Positions 1-11,358 of a DNA stretch of 64,000 nucleotides are shown piece by piece. The position numbers were made by a program, and so were the translations under genes. Under the pieces are notes generated by a model, which made no database searches, was not told where the DNA came from, and saw only the letters and a list, made by a program, of their open reading frames with translations. Position 1 is the stretch's first letter. Each line of letters starts with the position of its first letter. Source of the stretch: Rallus limicola (lineage: Eukaryota > Chordata > Aves > Gruiformes > Rallidae); contig JAKCOZ010000001.1 in the NCBI GenBank assembly GCA_022605955.1, forward strand, positions 19,026,146 to 19,090,145, given 5' to 3'.

Positions 1-2224
1 GGGTCAATAATTCACTTAAATTACAATACAGTCCTCGCACGATCCGATCAGAAAATGTAATTTTTGGTCACAACTTAGTTAATTGCATGCCCAAACCACA
101 CTAAAGGAAAGTTAAGGTCACAAAGTCAAGTATTCTAAAATTAGGAGCCGCCAGATTAAATTTACTACTGCAATCATAATTTTATTCTCCTGTGCATGCA
201 CACTACCACACACGGTTTTATTCCACATATTGCTTTTTTCACAATACTGCCAAGAGACCTGCAAAAGCTACTGGGTAGTTGGAAGGAAAGCAGAAATAAC
301 AGAAGATTACATCAATTAGTCCCTGATAATAGAGGAAAAACAATAACAAAGAAAGAAAAAGAAACCCAAACTCCTGCTGTGTTTCCTTGTTCTCATGTCA
401 CTGAGATGGATGGCTTCGTATCGACATGTTTCCAACGTAGAGTTAGCCACCTCTGGCTGAATATCTATAAGGAAAAATATATGTATTTTTTCCATCTGTA
501 ACAGGTAATGTTCCAGGGACTGTGGAAACACAGGACAGATCTGCTTTTGTGAAATGCTGCTCTGTAATGCTAAGAGTTTTGTTCACCTTAAGTAGGACAG
601 TAGAACACCCAGTAAAACCCCCAAAAAGGCAGTCTCTGAAACTAAATCTCACCCTTTATTCTCTCAGCTTTAAATGATAGCCCCTCATTAGAGGAACATC
701 TCATTAAATAGCGCATCTGGGTCATTGTGCATGTTCTCTGCTCTAACAGGCAGCACAAAACCCTGGAGAACTCAGGGACAGTTGATGTCCAAGCATCTTT
801 TTTCACTGCACTGAGCAAAGATTTGCCTGGCGTCTCTAAGGACCCTGACAGCAAGAAGGTTGGGAGCCTTCAGTTTGTTCTTTCCATCATTAAATCTCCA
901 AGGGAAACTGTGGTCTTTCATTATCACCATCATTAGCACTTCCTGTCGAGCACAAATTCAGTTTCCTTGAGTCACCTGTCCCAGCTCTACTGCTAAAATC
1001 CTCTGGAGGAGCTTGATGACTTCTAATCTCAGGTAAAAATGTTTGCATTATTCCCAGTAATTTAAGAGGACCTTCCCAAAACACAAAGAGCATGCGTCTC
1101 AAGGGTGAGGTTCACCAACAGAACAGGGTGATGAGCATTATGGTACTGCTGTGGCCATTTTTCAACACTTAAGGAACTGCCTGTGGTTCCATACAACACA
1201 AATCTCATGTTTATTAGAGGTCAGAAACAGGGATGACTGAATCAAGACTGGCACTTGTGTCCTCAACAGCATTCCTCTCGTCATTTAATGGTCCTCTGTG
1301 ATCTTCCTGCAGGATCAGTACCATAAACTTCTCCTCAGTGAAACAACAGGTGAACAAACTGAGAAAATCTGAGAAGGTACAAGACAAGAAACAAAATGTC
1401 CAAATAGCATTTCTCCTCTGGAATGCCGCTAACACAGAAAACAGAGCCTGGCTCGCAGTCCCAAAGGCAACAGATACTCAACTGCCCTTCTGATCCTCTT
1501 CCACATATTTCTGTGTAAGGCTGCAAGCCCAGGCACTCTCAGCTAATACTGACAGCAGACCAAGTGAAAGCTTAAGGCTTCATAACCTTACTATGATAAA
1601 TGCTTCCAGAGCAAAACCAGGTAGATTCAGGCCAGCTTAGAATACATGAGACTGTTCATGGATGTTTCTGGAGCACACATGTAGTAAACAAACAGCCCAA
1701 ATGTCAGAAAAACTGTTGATTTAAAGCCTAGAGTAAAAGGAGTGTGCAGTTTCCCTGCCAGATGCTGCTGCAATGCCGGCACACTCGGATTGGGACATCA
1801 AAAAAAGCCAAACCTGACACCTACAGCTTTGAAAGTAGGAACAAAACAACACCTTGCTTAAGCAGACACGGAAGCAGAACTTAAACTCCAGCTTGTGATT
1901 CAAAGCATCTTAATAAAGCAGCACGCACACACACATGAAAAAGCAAGATGTTCTAAAACTTAGAAAGCACCTCTTTGAAAGCTCTTATTTTGTTTTCAAG
2001 AAGATGCACTTCGACACTCATATTTCAGGCCACCTTTTTTTTTTTGTGCTGTTTTCTAATTCATTCACAGTGAACACAAAGGAACACTGGCTCAGTGCTG
2101 GAGACTCGGTGTGGCTCAGATTTGGAGAGAATTACCCACATCATGGGTCTTTTTGCACCTTCAAGGGTGTGCAAGAGTCAACACCCCAGATGTTTTCCAT
2201 CCCTGCCTCCAGCTGAGAACAGCA
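1..2224. other. Unique non-coding DNA, no gene seen
   Basis: No reading frame exceeds about 101 codons, and none has a recognisable domain or a convincing splice-site context. The sequence is moderately AT-rich with only a short CA run near 1922-1935. I see no CR1, LTR or tRNA-like sequence. It is probably intergenic or intronic. Confidence 0.6.
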
Positions 2225-2400
2225 AGACGCATGTCCTCTCCTGGCTCCAGTTGTGCCCCCGACAACCTGACTGCCATCTCCATCTGCTCGTGGCGGCTCC
2301 CCAGCTGGAGACGGTGACTCCCCGCGAGCTGCCAGCTGAACCCGGTGGAGTCGCCCAGCTGCGCAAATGGCCGGGCTCTGCAACCGGAGTGCGCAGATGA
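2225..2400. other. Small CpG-enriched patch
   Basis: About 14 CpG dinucleotides fall within roughly 170 bp, while the flanks are nearly CpG-free as is usual for vertebrate bulk DNA. The patch is GC-rich and open in several frames on both strands (for example 2095-2400 plus and 2141-2383 minus), but open frames are expected in GC-rich DNA and none of the translations is familiar. It is too short for a classical CpG island. It could be an unmethylated regulatory element, a GC-rich exon I cannot recognise, or chance. Confidence 0.35.
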
Positions 2401-2588
2401 ACCAGGCAACTGATAGCTCTACAGGGGGCTGTCATCAGTGGCACGGTGCTCTGAAAGCACCAGGGCAGCTGCTACATGGAAAGGACCTCTGCCAACAGCT
2501 CAACCCACTCAGTAGGTAGCCACCAGACAGCTACCTGTAGCTACCTGCATTCATGGGTCTAAGGCCACTTCCTCCTGACCACATGCAG

Positions 2589-2686
2589 TTTTACATCAGG
2601 GGCACAGTTGGCCTGTGGTACCTGCGCTTCACCACTCACAGCTTTACACCATGGGCGCCACTGGCCCGTGTACCTGCACTTCATCA
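2589..2686. repeat. Degenerate tandem duplication, period 53 bp
   Basis: Two adjacent copies, 2589-2634 and 2642-2686, align over 46 columns with 35 identities and one single-base gap. The core TACCTGCRCTTCAYCA is shared. The period of 53 bp is not a multiple of three, which argues against a coding repeat. It reads as an old local tandem duplication. Confidence 0.55.
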
Positions 2687-3539
2687 ACATCCAAAGCAAG
2701 AGCTATCCAGAAGCACAGAGCATTGTGAGACAGGTCGAATCCTCCAAGTCGAGTGGTGTTTTTCTCGGCTCACGGAAGACTGAAGAGGCCATTCGTTAGC
2801 TGCTGCCTTCACCCATTAGCTTTGTAATCTGCAAAGGCAAAATACTGCTGAGCGCTCACATTAGCAGGAAGTCTTAATGAGGGTAAATGCCGGGAGCGTG
2901 CCTCAAGAAAACCAATTTCCTCGCTTAATTTGGACAAGGTGAACCTGACAAGAAGATACTGCAGTTCTACTTACTCTGCAATACAGACTCAGGGCAGATG
3001 GAAACTGCCGGCTTTAAACTTGGGGCTACGTCTTTTACAAGGTGCCCACTCAAGGAGATTACACCCTTTTTTCTGCAGATTAGGTTTGCCTGTCCCTCGG
3101 ATGATGGCCAGGAAAAGGTAGTGTGTTACAAGGCACAATTCCACACTAGACATGCTCCTCGAGCAGGTGAGCAATGGGAGCACCTTCCTAGTACACGACT
3201 AGACAAGCAGTTCAGAGAAGCAGGCTTTTCCTAACACTTAAGCAATCTCAAACAATTGAAGAACAATTTTACATCTCAACCTCTCTTTTTAAAACTCATC
3301 CATCTTAAGCAAAATAATTATCCTGACAACAGATTTAATTTGCCTTTACATCCACACTTACGCATGGGGCTTCTGCTGGCACAGATATTCCAGACAGAGG
3401 TAACACAAACTTTAAGGATCTGGTAATCTTAGCATGAAAATGCAGCCGGCACAAAACTAGGCAATAACGATACAGGGTTTTTAGGAATATAGTCCTCAAT
3501 ATCTAAGTCCTACCTGTCACACATATATCTACCATCCCT
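2687..3539. other. Unique non-coding DNA
   Basis: Short open frames only (up to 78 codons), with no recognised protein, repeat family or RNA gene. Confidence 0.55.
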
Positions 3540-4060
3540 TATTTCTTCTTCACCTACAGAAAAGGAATTTGAGTTATCGTGAAACCTGCGTTCCACGCAA
3601 ACACAAGGTAGATTCATGCATTTAATGAAGAATGGCTTTTGGAGTACACTGGCTATCAAGAGACATGGACTATATTCTCAACTTGAATAAACCCTAAACT
3701 TCCAAAATTACCTCAAGAGGAGCACACAGGCTTCCGCCCTGCAAACATATGCATATGTATATCTTTGCTTAATTGAACTGTTACTCATACATATAGATGC
3801 TTGCAGAGCTGGGGCCTCTACCTCTTTGTATTCAAGTTGCTTGACAAGTAAAATGCAAATGAGTCAATCTGCTGCAAATGCATATTTTGTATTATTGATA
3901 AAAAGTTACAATTCAGCATGGAGGATTTAAAGAGAAAATATCGATGCCTATAGTGAAAGCAAGGAGCAGGAAAATTAAGTTTCTAAAAAATAATTTCTAC
4001 ATTTCCTATTTATTCTGTTTATTTTCACCTATTAAACATTTTTCTATTTATTATCCCTCA
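3540..4060. other. AT-rich segment with octamer/AP-1-like motifs; possible non-coding regulatory element
   Basis: The stretch is AT-rich, lacks recognised repeats, and contains a motif cluster. ATGCAAAT (POU octamer, 3853-3860) overlaps TGAGTCA (AP-1 type, 3860-3866). TGCAAAT (3873-3879) and ATGCATAT (3878-3885) follow. The motifs are read directly from the sequence; a regulatory role is inference. Short AT-rich motifs arise often by chance, so confidence is low without cross-species conservation. Confidence 0.25.
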
Positions 4061-7000
4061 AAATGGAGCACCTCACCTTGTTTGCCAACTTCAGGCTGCT
4101 TACAGATGCTGAGACACTATTCTGCCTATCAAGATGCATTTTTCCACTACTTTAAATTAAAACATTCCCACAGAAGGCACCGAAATGGGGTGATGGCGCG
4201 AAGGTGGGAGAGGCAGCTGAAAAGCTCTGTTGTGTTTGGCCACATATTTTTCTCATTTGTTTAGTCTGAAATTCCTCCTTCAGTAACTCTGGATTTGTTA
4301 CCTTTTCAGAAGGCACCAGGAACATCTGGACTCCATATGGCTCACACCTACAGCATGCCAAATGAAGCTATATTCTGTTTTCTAAAGCTTTCATTTCTCC
4401 CCACATTGCCACCAACAGGGTTTTAAATATCTCCACAACGGACTGCAACATAACCTCAGGATCACTCAGTCTGTTGACACAAATTCCATGGCAGTGCATT
4501 AACTGTGGCGGGGTTGGCTGGCATGTTTTGCCTCATCTTCTTATTTTTTTCCTCTTCCCCCACCCACCCCATCAAGATTATGATAGTACACAGGAATATA
4601 ATATAATATACTGAGAAACCAGTTCAGCTGTAACGTCACCTGCACTCAAGGAAGCTGCCTCACCAAGATAAAGGAGGCAAACGGGTCATCCTGATGGTCC
4701 TTGCACTATTACAGTTCTAGATGCAGTTAAAACTTTCCTTTGGCCTCCTAATTTCCCAGCTCTTGATGGAGCTACCTTCAGCTTTGTTCCAAGACAGTAG
4801 CGATTCCTGAAACTCGAATACCAAGGAAAGCAGCATAACCGTGTAATAGTATTTCCCTCTCCCTTAGCTAAAAATAGAAATACAGCTCTTGTTTGCCCCC
4901 TCCCCACTAGTCCTTTCTGCATCACAGCATCTCCCACAGGTCCCTCTCACATCCGATGCTGCTAGAACTACAGCTATTGGAGAGACCATGGGCTGAACAG
5001 AGGCTTCTGTCAGCCAAACCCACTGATGCAGAGATCTGTACTACCCTGAACCTTGACAGAGGGTTGTTTTGCTACTCCTCCTTCTCCAGGAGGGATGCAG
5101 AAACCCAGAAACACTCCCCTAATTATTTGCATACTGTCCCTAAACTCCAAATGGGATGTGAAATATTGTCTCTGTTCTAGAGTAACTGGCAATCTCTGTA
5201 TTTTTTCCTGCTTTAGACCAGGTTGATTCAGAGATTTCAATCTCAGCAATGAACTCAACTCTGGTTCTTTATATTCAAGGAAGTACCAAGGCCTGGATCC
5301 TGACAACTACTACATTGCGCTTCTGTGTTAGAGATGTTATACTTTTCCTGAATCATTATGTTTTGCTTTGTCATTAACAAATCTAATCTCAGTATCAGGC
5401 ACCAGGCTGAAAAAGACTGGGGTCTGCTTCTAGAAACTCCTCAAGAGGCTCTAGACAGGGCATCTACAAGAACTCCCAATCTTCTCTTCGGCCCACCTGC
5501 CCACAAGATACTGGACTTACAGGGAAAGGAGCAAGTAGTCTTTTTCTCTACACAAAAGAAAATGTGATCAGGAACAGCAGGACCTTCTGGAAATCAGCAA
5601 CTGTCACAGTAGCACCCTGGTTCAGTTGGTACATGGGCTGTTTTCAGTGTTATTCCCCAGGTACAAGTCAAAACCACAGCAGATGATCCCAGCATCACAA
5701 ATGTTGGTGGTTCCAGTAAAATCCACCTGTGCTCCACTGTGAATTTGCTGAAGCAAATCTTCCTGTTCACAAATCTATTTATGTCACCAAGGGCATATTT
5801 GATTTCTGCAGAAATCTTTGCATTAATTTACCAACACAAATTCCAGTCAATTTACCAATGTTACCTTCCTTTTCTTTCAGGTCAAGTACCTTCAGCACTA
5901 TTAACCTCCCTGCCAATTAAGGATGACACCACTTGGAGTGGTGTTTGCACACACGACTACCTATGTATACCAAGCTATGTGCACACACGTGCAGCTGCTG
6001 CACTGCACAGCTCAAGTGTTCGCATCCCCCTGGGCGGTACACAGCTCTTCACGTGTCTGCAGTGTTAGTTAAGCCTTCACCATGTGATAGGGATGTCACC
6101 CCGCCACCTAGATGGTGAACCTGAGGGTGATGCATGCCACCACTGTCACAGCAATGCTCCTGTGTGTCACTGGAGCAAAAGCTCACTCAGGCTGGGATGG
6201 TTTCAGCAGCTTTACTCTTGCCTTCCCAGCTCTGCGGCACGCTGGATGATGCTGTGGTGCTACAGGACAGTGCTGCATGGCAGGGTGCACAGGCTTGAGG
6301 GGAGGTGGGGGAGAGCCCACGGGCTGCACTGCACTCCCCCTCCTCTGCAGAATCCTCCTGCCCTGGTCCCATCCAGCAAGAAGCACACAGGCTCCAGTGG
6401 GGCCGCCTGCCGTATTAAGCACCTACAGAACGGTGGTCTTGCTAACAAGACATGAACATACACTGACCACCATGCTTACTGCTTGCTAGAAGCAGCACAA
6501 GAAACGCTGCTTCACCTCACTGCTGTCAGCACATACAGATCTCCTGGTCTCTGCTCCCAAGGTACAGACCTGAAAGGTGCTGAGTAATCGGGCTGTCATC
6601 CAGGAAGGTGCTTAAGGAGCCTCCTTGAACTCTTGACACTATTCGCACCCCATGAGCTTTAAGGCTTTGCAGGGTCAACACTGCAACTCTGACACCACGT
6701 ACAGCCCCTGACCACCATACGTGCCAACAGAAACAACATGTGCTTCCCCCTCACTCATGTGCACACACACATCTCTGTCCTTCCAAAGCACAGAGCAAAA
6801 CAAAGAGCTGCCCATGTGCAAACATCCCCAAGAGGAGGAATCACATGTAGCAGATGCTGCTGCATTGCTTAATGCATCATTTAAAGCCTTTCGGGGACTG
6901 TACCATCATGATGAGTAATTTGGCTAGAATATTGTCCAGAGACCATACCGTGTGGATTAGGGCACTTTGAAGGTCACTAGCTGGGTCAAAAGCAAGAAAG

Positions 7001-8420
7001 CCCCACTAAAATCCAAGCTTACCACCAGCACAGATCCTGCAAAAACGGGTTCTGTAATGCCAAAACATTTCTTTCTTTCTCAGCCAAGCCTCCTTGTGTG
7101 CAGCCTACATGTAAAGCACCCCACAGACTTGTCTGTCCGAAAGCAGCGGTCAGCAGCACACCGTTCGCATCCGTGTCTGACCCTGGCTTCAACCGCTCTG
7201 CCAGCTGGGCCAGGTACAAGTTCAAATGAAAGCAGGTTAGCAATCACAAACCACATCTTCACCACCAGCACCTTTTTGCTGCCCCACGGCAACACAAACA
7301 TGACATCTGAAAATGAGACGAGACAATCTTAACTCATCTTTAAGAGAACGAGTCTCAGGTCAGCAGGGACGGCGACTGCTCAAGTGCTGCCTTGATTTAC
7401 ACAGCTGTGAACTGCGGCCACATATGAACCCAGGCAGAAAGGCAAAGCTCATGAATTATGAACAAATACAGCGTGCCAAAACACATCAATCATCATCAGT
7501 CACAGACAAGCCAAGCACCATCAATACCTAATGTTGACATTTGCACAAAGCTTATACAAACAATCAATAGAATGGCATGGCTGACTGGAAGAGATGCTGG
7601 GTTTATGTCATTTAACACTGGACTTTTCACTGATCATGAAATGCTGAAAGACTTGAAAATAAAATTGACAGAATTGGTGCTCTAGTCAAAAGTCAGATAA
7701 ATGACCTTCACCCACTACAGAAAATAGATGCTTTCACCCATTAATTCTTTTCTTCAGTGCTGCTGGTGAAAGCCAGACCAGCAGCAACCTCCCTAAACAC
7801 ACAGAAACACAAGAAGTTCATTTTACTCAAGAGAAAGCCTGCATTCTTCACCCAAGCAAGAGCACAGGAGGAACATCTATGAACATGAATGTTTTAACCA
7901 GGTAATGAAGGTTTTAAATCAATACGACAAAGAACCCAGAGGTTGGCATTCCTAAAAGCAGTGGGATGGACAATACTTGCATGAGGTTTAAGAGAAAAGT
8001 TTCCTTATTGCACATCATTTCTAAATTATTATCATCAGCTATTAGCGATTATTTTAGCTGCCTAATTTCCTTCCTTTCGTGGCCACTGACTTATGTTAGG
8101 AGAGCTTGCAAAACGATCGAGCATCATGCTTTCTGCACCACCGCTACGAACTGCAGAGCTTCTAGCACTATCCTTTCTAAAGCAGGAACAATTATTTCCT
8201 GAAAGCATGTTTTGGGCAGAGTACACTGAAAGAAGAGGAAACTTCTGTGGTTTTCTTTCTCAACTGCCACACAAGAAAGACTTCCTTGCATCTGACATGA
8301 AAAGGGAACACATACCCCTGAGATAGCGGAGCAGCCTTTGCTATAAACACAAGGTGAATGCAGCTCTTGTTCTAGAGACTGTACGGTTACTGATAACAGT
8401 TTTTCTTGAAGGCTTTTTAG
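4061..8420. other. Unique non-coding DNA, no gene seen
   Basis: Largest open frames are 123 codons at 6084-6455 (plus) and 121 codons at 6967-7332 (plus). Both are compositionally biased and unlike any family I recognise. A short AATAT-type run lies at 4595-4610. The stretch 6233-6420 is GC-richer and open on both strands, which explains several overlapping open frames. No tRNA, LTR or CR1 tail was seen. Confidence 0.55.
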
Positions 8421-8444
8421 GAAAAAAAAGAAAAGAAAAGAAAT
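8421..8444. repeat. Polypurine simple repeat (AAAAG-type)
   Basis: A-rich run with GAAAA units and no pyrimidines. Simple low-complexity sequence. Confidence 0.7.
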
Positions 8445-9138
8445 GCTGCCGTTCATTTGCAGGAACACTGTTCCCCCCACACCTCAGATCCGTTACTGCT
8501 GCACGTGCCAATGCAAAAGCAAACCGATTCTGAAAGCACAGAAGGTGCCCTCTGGGAATGGGCAACCACCTCAGTGAGGTGCATGATTCCCAGCACCCAG
8601 TAGAGCCTCCCAAAAGCACCCCCTGACCCTCAGCAGGACGATGCGCTGCAGGAGGCAGCACCTGGCCTCATGGGTGTAAGGCAGGTATCCCCACGTTGGT
8701 GTGAGCACACAGATGGCAAGGTCTCAATGAGATAAGGAGAGCATCTGTAATATCTGCTCTTCAGCCAGCACTCCTCTCTCATCTCATATATCTAAAATTT
8801 GGCACTGAGTCAGCCAAGCACAAAAGCACCCACTTACATTTCAGATGGCAAATACTGATTATAGCCTTACTACAAGTATTAATGTTGTTGTTAAGGGGAG
8901 GCACAGGATTAAATGCAGATGCATTGCTGAATCTATGTCTTGATCTCATTTTGCTTGCATCTAATCCTATATCTGAACCAGGCCATAAGCCCTTGAGCTC
9001 GGAGAGAAAAAGCACCCTCCTGCAACATGAAGATACTCCCTGTACAGAAACAGGCGTGTGAGGAAAGGGTTAACTATTTATGTAACATGGGGTACAACCT
9101 CAGGTTTCACACTGGAGTGAGATTCAGAGCAACTCTGA

Positions 9139-9290
9139 AAACAAAACAAAAAACCAAAAAACCCCACTCCACAGAAACTCCAAATGGACAGAAATTATCC
9201 CTCTCTAAGAAAAGTTGGGAGGGTGGGGGGAGGGGGTGAGAAGAAAAAAAAAACAACCAAAAAAACCAACAGGAAAGAAAAAAGGTGGTA
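9139..9290. repeat. Low-complexity purine-rich tract with embedded G-quadruplex motif
   Basis: An A/C-rich segment (9139-9168) is followed by a G-rich core (9217-9236) and then an A-rich run (9242-9285) with CAACC interruptions. The G core has four G-runs of 3, 3, 6 and 5 separated by single bases, which meets the strict G3+N1-7 quadruplex rule with very short loops. This is simple sequence with possible secondary structure, not coding. Confidence 0.65.
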
Positions 9291-11334
9291 ATGGGGGATG
9301 TGCATACACTGTACAATGGGGTGGTGTTCCTGAGGCAGGGATGAAGACCAGGGAACCTCCCAGTTTTCCAGTGCCACTCTGCAGGTGCTGCAATACCAGC
9401 CTGACCCCAGTCACCGCCTTGCAGGCCCAGCTCTAGGCTCCCCTGAGACTCTCAGGGGCTGCACCCCCAAGCATCCTCCTTCATTTTTAGGCCAGCAGTT
9501 CTGTGCAGTGAACAGAAGATTTCACTAGCATCTCCCAGACTTCCCTTTTCCCTGGGCCATGGGACATTTCACGCCTGCAAAAGCAGAGACTACCCTTCCT
9601 CAGCCACAGTGCCGACTGCCAACAGAAGGGCTCCAAAGTCAAGATCTTTCAAAAAAACCTCATCTAAGGAGCAGGAAAACCTCCAGCAGTTAAACCACAG
9701 GCATCCCCAGCCACCATAGGAGGCAGAGGGAAGGAGGAGAGCTGCGTGAGCCCTGTGGGACCTGGAGAGCGACTCTTTGCAGCACCCAGCTCCACGCAGC
9801 AAGTAATTAGTGTGCTTCGAGGTCAATACACCAGGATTGATTTTCCTCTCATTTACCGATGTAAACTGGGCCTAATTCCATCACAATTGATGTAAACCTT
9901 AGTATAAAATTGGTTTAAGTGGGAAAAGCTGTGGGTTGGCTGTGTTACTGTATTGGAAAGCAGGTTCCAAAAGAACAGTCTTTATTTCCTTGTAAATATG
10001 TCTACATCAATAAACTTGCCATGATGATCTTTATTTGTTCTAATGCCATTGCTCACATTCAGACTGTAATAGAAAGTATTTACAAGTCAAAACCAAAAGG
10101 CCCATGAAAATCTACAAGCCTCCTTCTGCTGTGCCGCGAGCTTTATTTCTGCCAGATACCCAGGGTGAAGGTATCACCAGCAGTAATGTACCCAGCATGC
10201 TGAGTGACTGGTCCTTGGGCACGAACACCATCATCTTCCCCACCCGTGTGCAACCTCAGCAGAGGTGGAAGTGCTTCTCTTTTTTCCTGTAAGGACAGTC
10301 GGAGAGACTCTCCTTTAGCACACGAAAGTGAACTTCTTTCTGCTTAAGGCGCAGCCTCGCCAATACGAACACCCCATAAGGCAAGAGCTGATGTTTCCTA
10401 CCAGCTCTAAGGAAGGTACAGATCCTCTGCCACACTCAAAAATTAAAAGGTAGTTGGAAGTTTTATAAATGAAAGGCAAGTCACCGTGCCAGGATCCAAC
10501 ACCTGCCTTTTGCTGTGTGCTCACGCAGGATGATGCCCGATACCATGCTCGGTGAGCTCAGAGCCCCATGCTGGGGTCCCCGCAGGGAGGGATGCAGAGG
10601 GGCAGCCGCACGGGGACTGCGGCAGTGGGTCACCCCACAGGACCAACAGAGATCTGACAAAGCTTGGGTTTAACAGACAGCCCTTACCCTCCAAAGCAGG
10701 AGGGGGATTTTTTTTTAAATTACCCTGGGAAAAAATGGGAAAAACTTCTTGCTGTGTTAAAAAGGAGACAGCAGATTTTCCTGCCTGCTGCTGAGCAGAG
10801 CTGGAGCATCTCTGGCCTGATGCCCCCAATGAGGGGCTACTTGCTCTGTGCAAACACCACCCTGCCCCCACAACTCAGATTTATCTGCCTGGAAATTTAT
10901 CCGCAGGTGCTGCTGTCAAAAATTTAAGTCCACAGTTGGCAGCAGAAAGAGATTTGTTCTCCCTATCCGCTATCCTCTCAAGATGATAAGATAACAGATC
11001 ATGATTCTTTTTATCATTATTAAGTAAACCTGTCCAGTGCCAGTCCTGAAGAAGACAGAACACAAAGCCTGAGCTCTCTATTTGGGTCAAGTTTCTCTCA
11101 GTTTAAACAAAGTACGTAAAAGCATAAGAATGCTACCAAACACAGATAGGAAGCTTAGGAAAACATGAGATTCTCCCACCAATTATTATCTCTCGGTAAG
11201 CTGACATCTGTGGGATCACCCCTGGGCCTTTTAATTTAGCATGTCTTCTAATTAAAGAAAGATTAACTGTATATCCAATAATTGCTTCTCCTTCCTCCAT
11301 CAGGCTCCAGCTTCTGTCTTCCTCCTGAGCCCCT
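9291..11334. other. Unique non-coding DNA
   Basis: Open frames up to 116 codons (10521-10871, minus) with no recognised domains. Around 10530-10640 the DNA is somewhat richer in CpG (about eight sites) but has no gene-like structure that I can support. Confidence 0.5.
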
Positions 11335-11358
11335 GGGGGCGGGGGGGAGGATGGGGGG
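11335..11358 (+). repeat. G-rich run, quadruplex-capable
   Basis: G-runs of 5, 7, 2 and 6 are separated by short linkers. The 7-G run can supply two triplets, so four G3 tracts are available. A polypyrimidine-leaning stretch lies directly upstream. Confidence 0.55.

Noticed and set aside
5615..5640. GGTTCAGTTGGTACATGG considered as part of a tRNA gene
   Set aside because: No matching T-arm (GGTTCGAATCC type) or cloverleaf pairing follows at the right distance.
5944..6015. Hairpin GTGCAG-CTG-CTGCAC in a CA-rich stretch considered as a small RNA
   Set aside because: The stem is only six base pairs, too short for a microRNA precursor.
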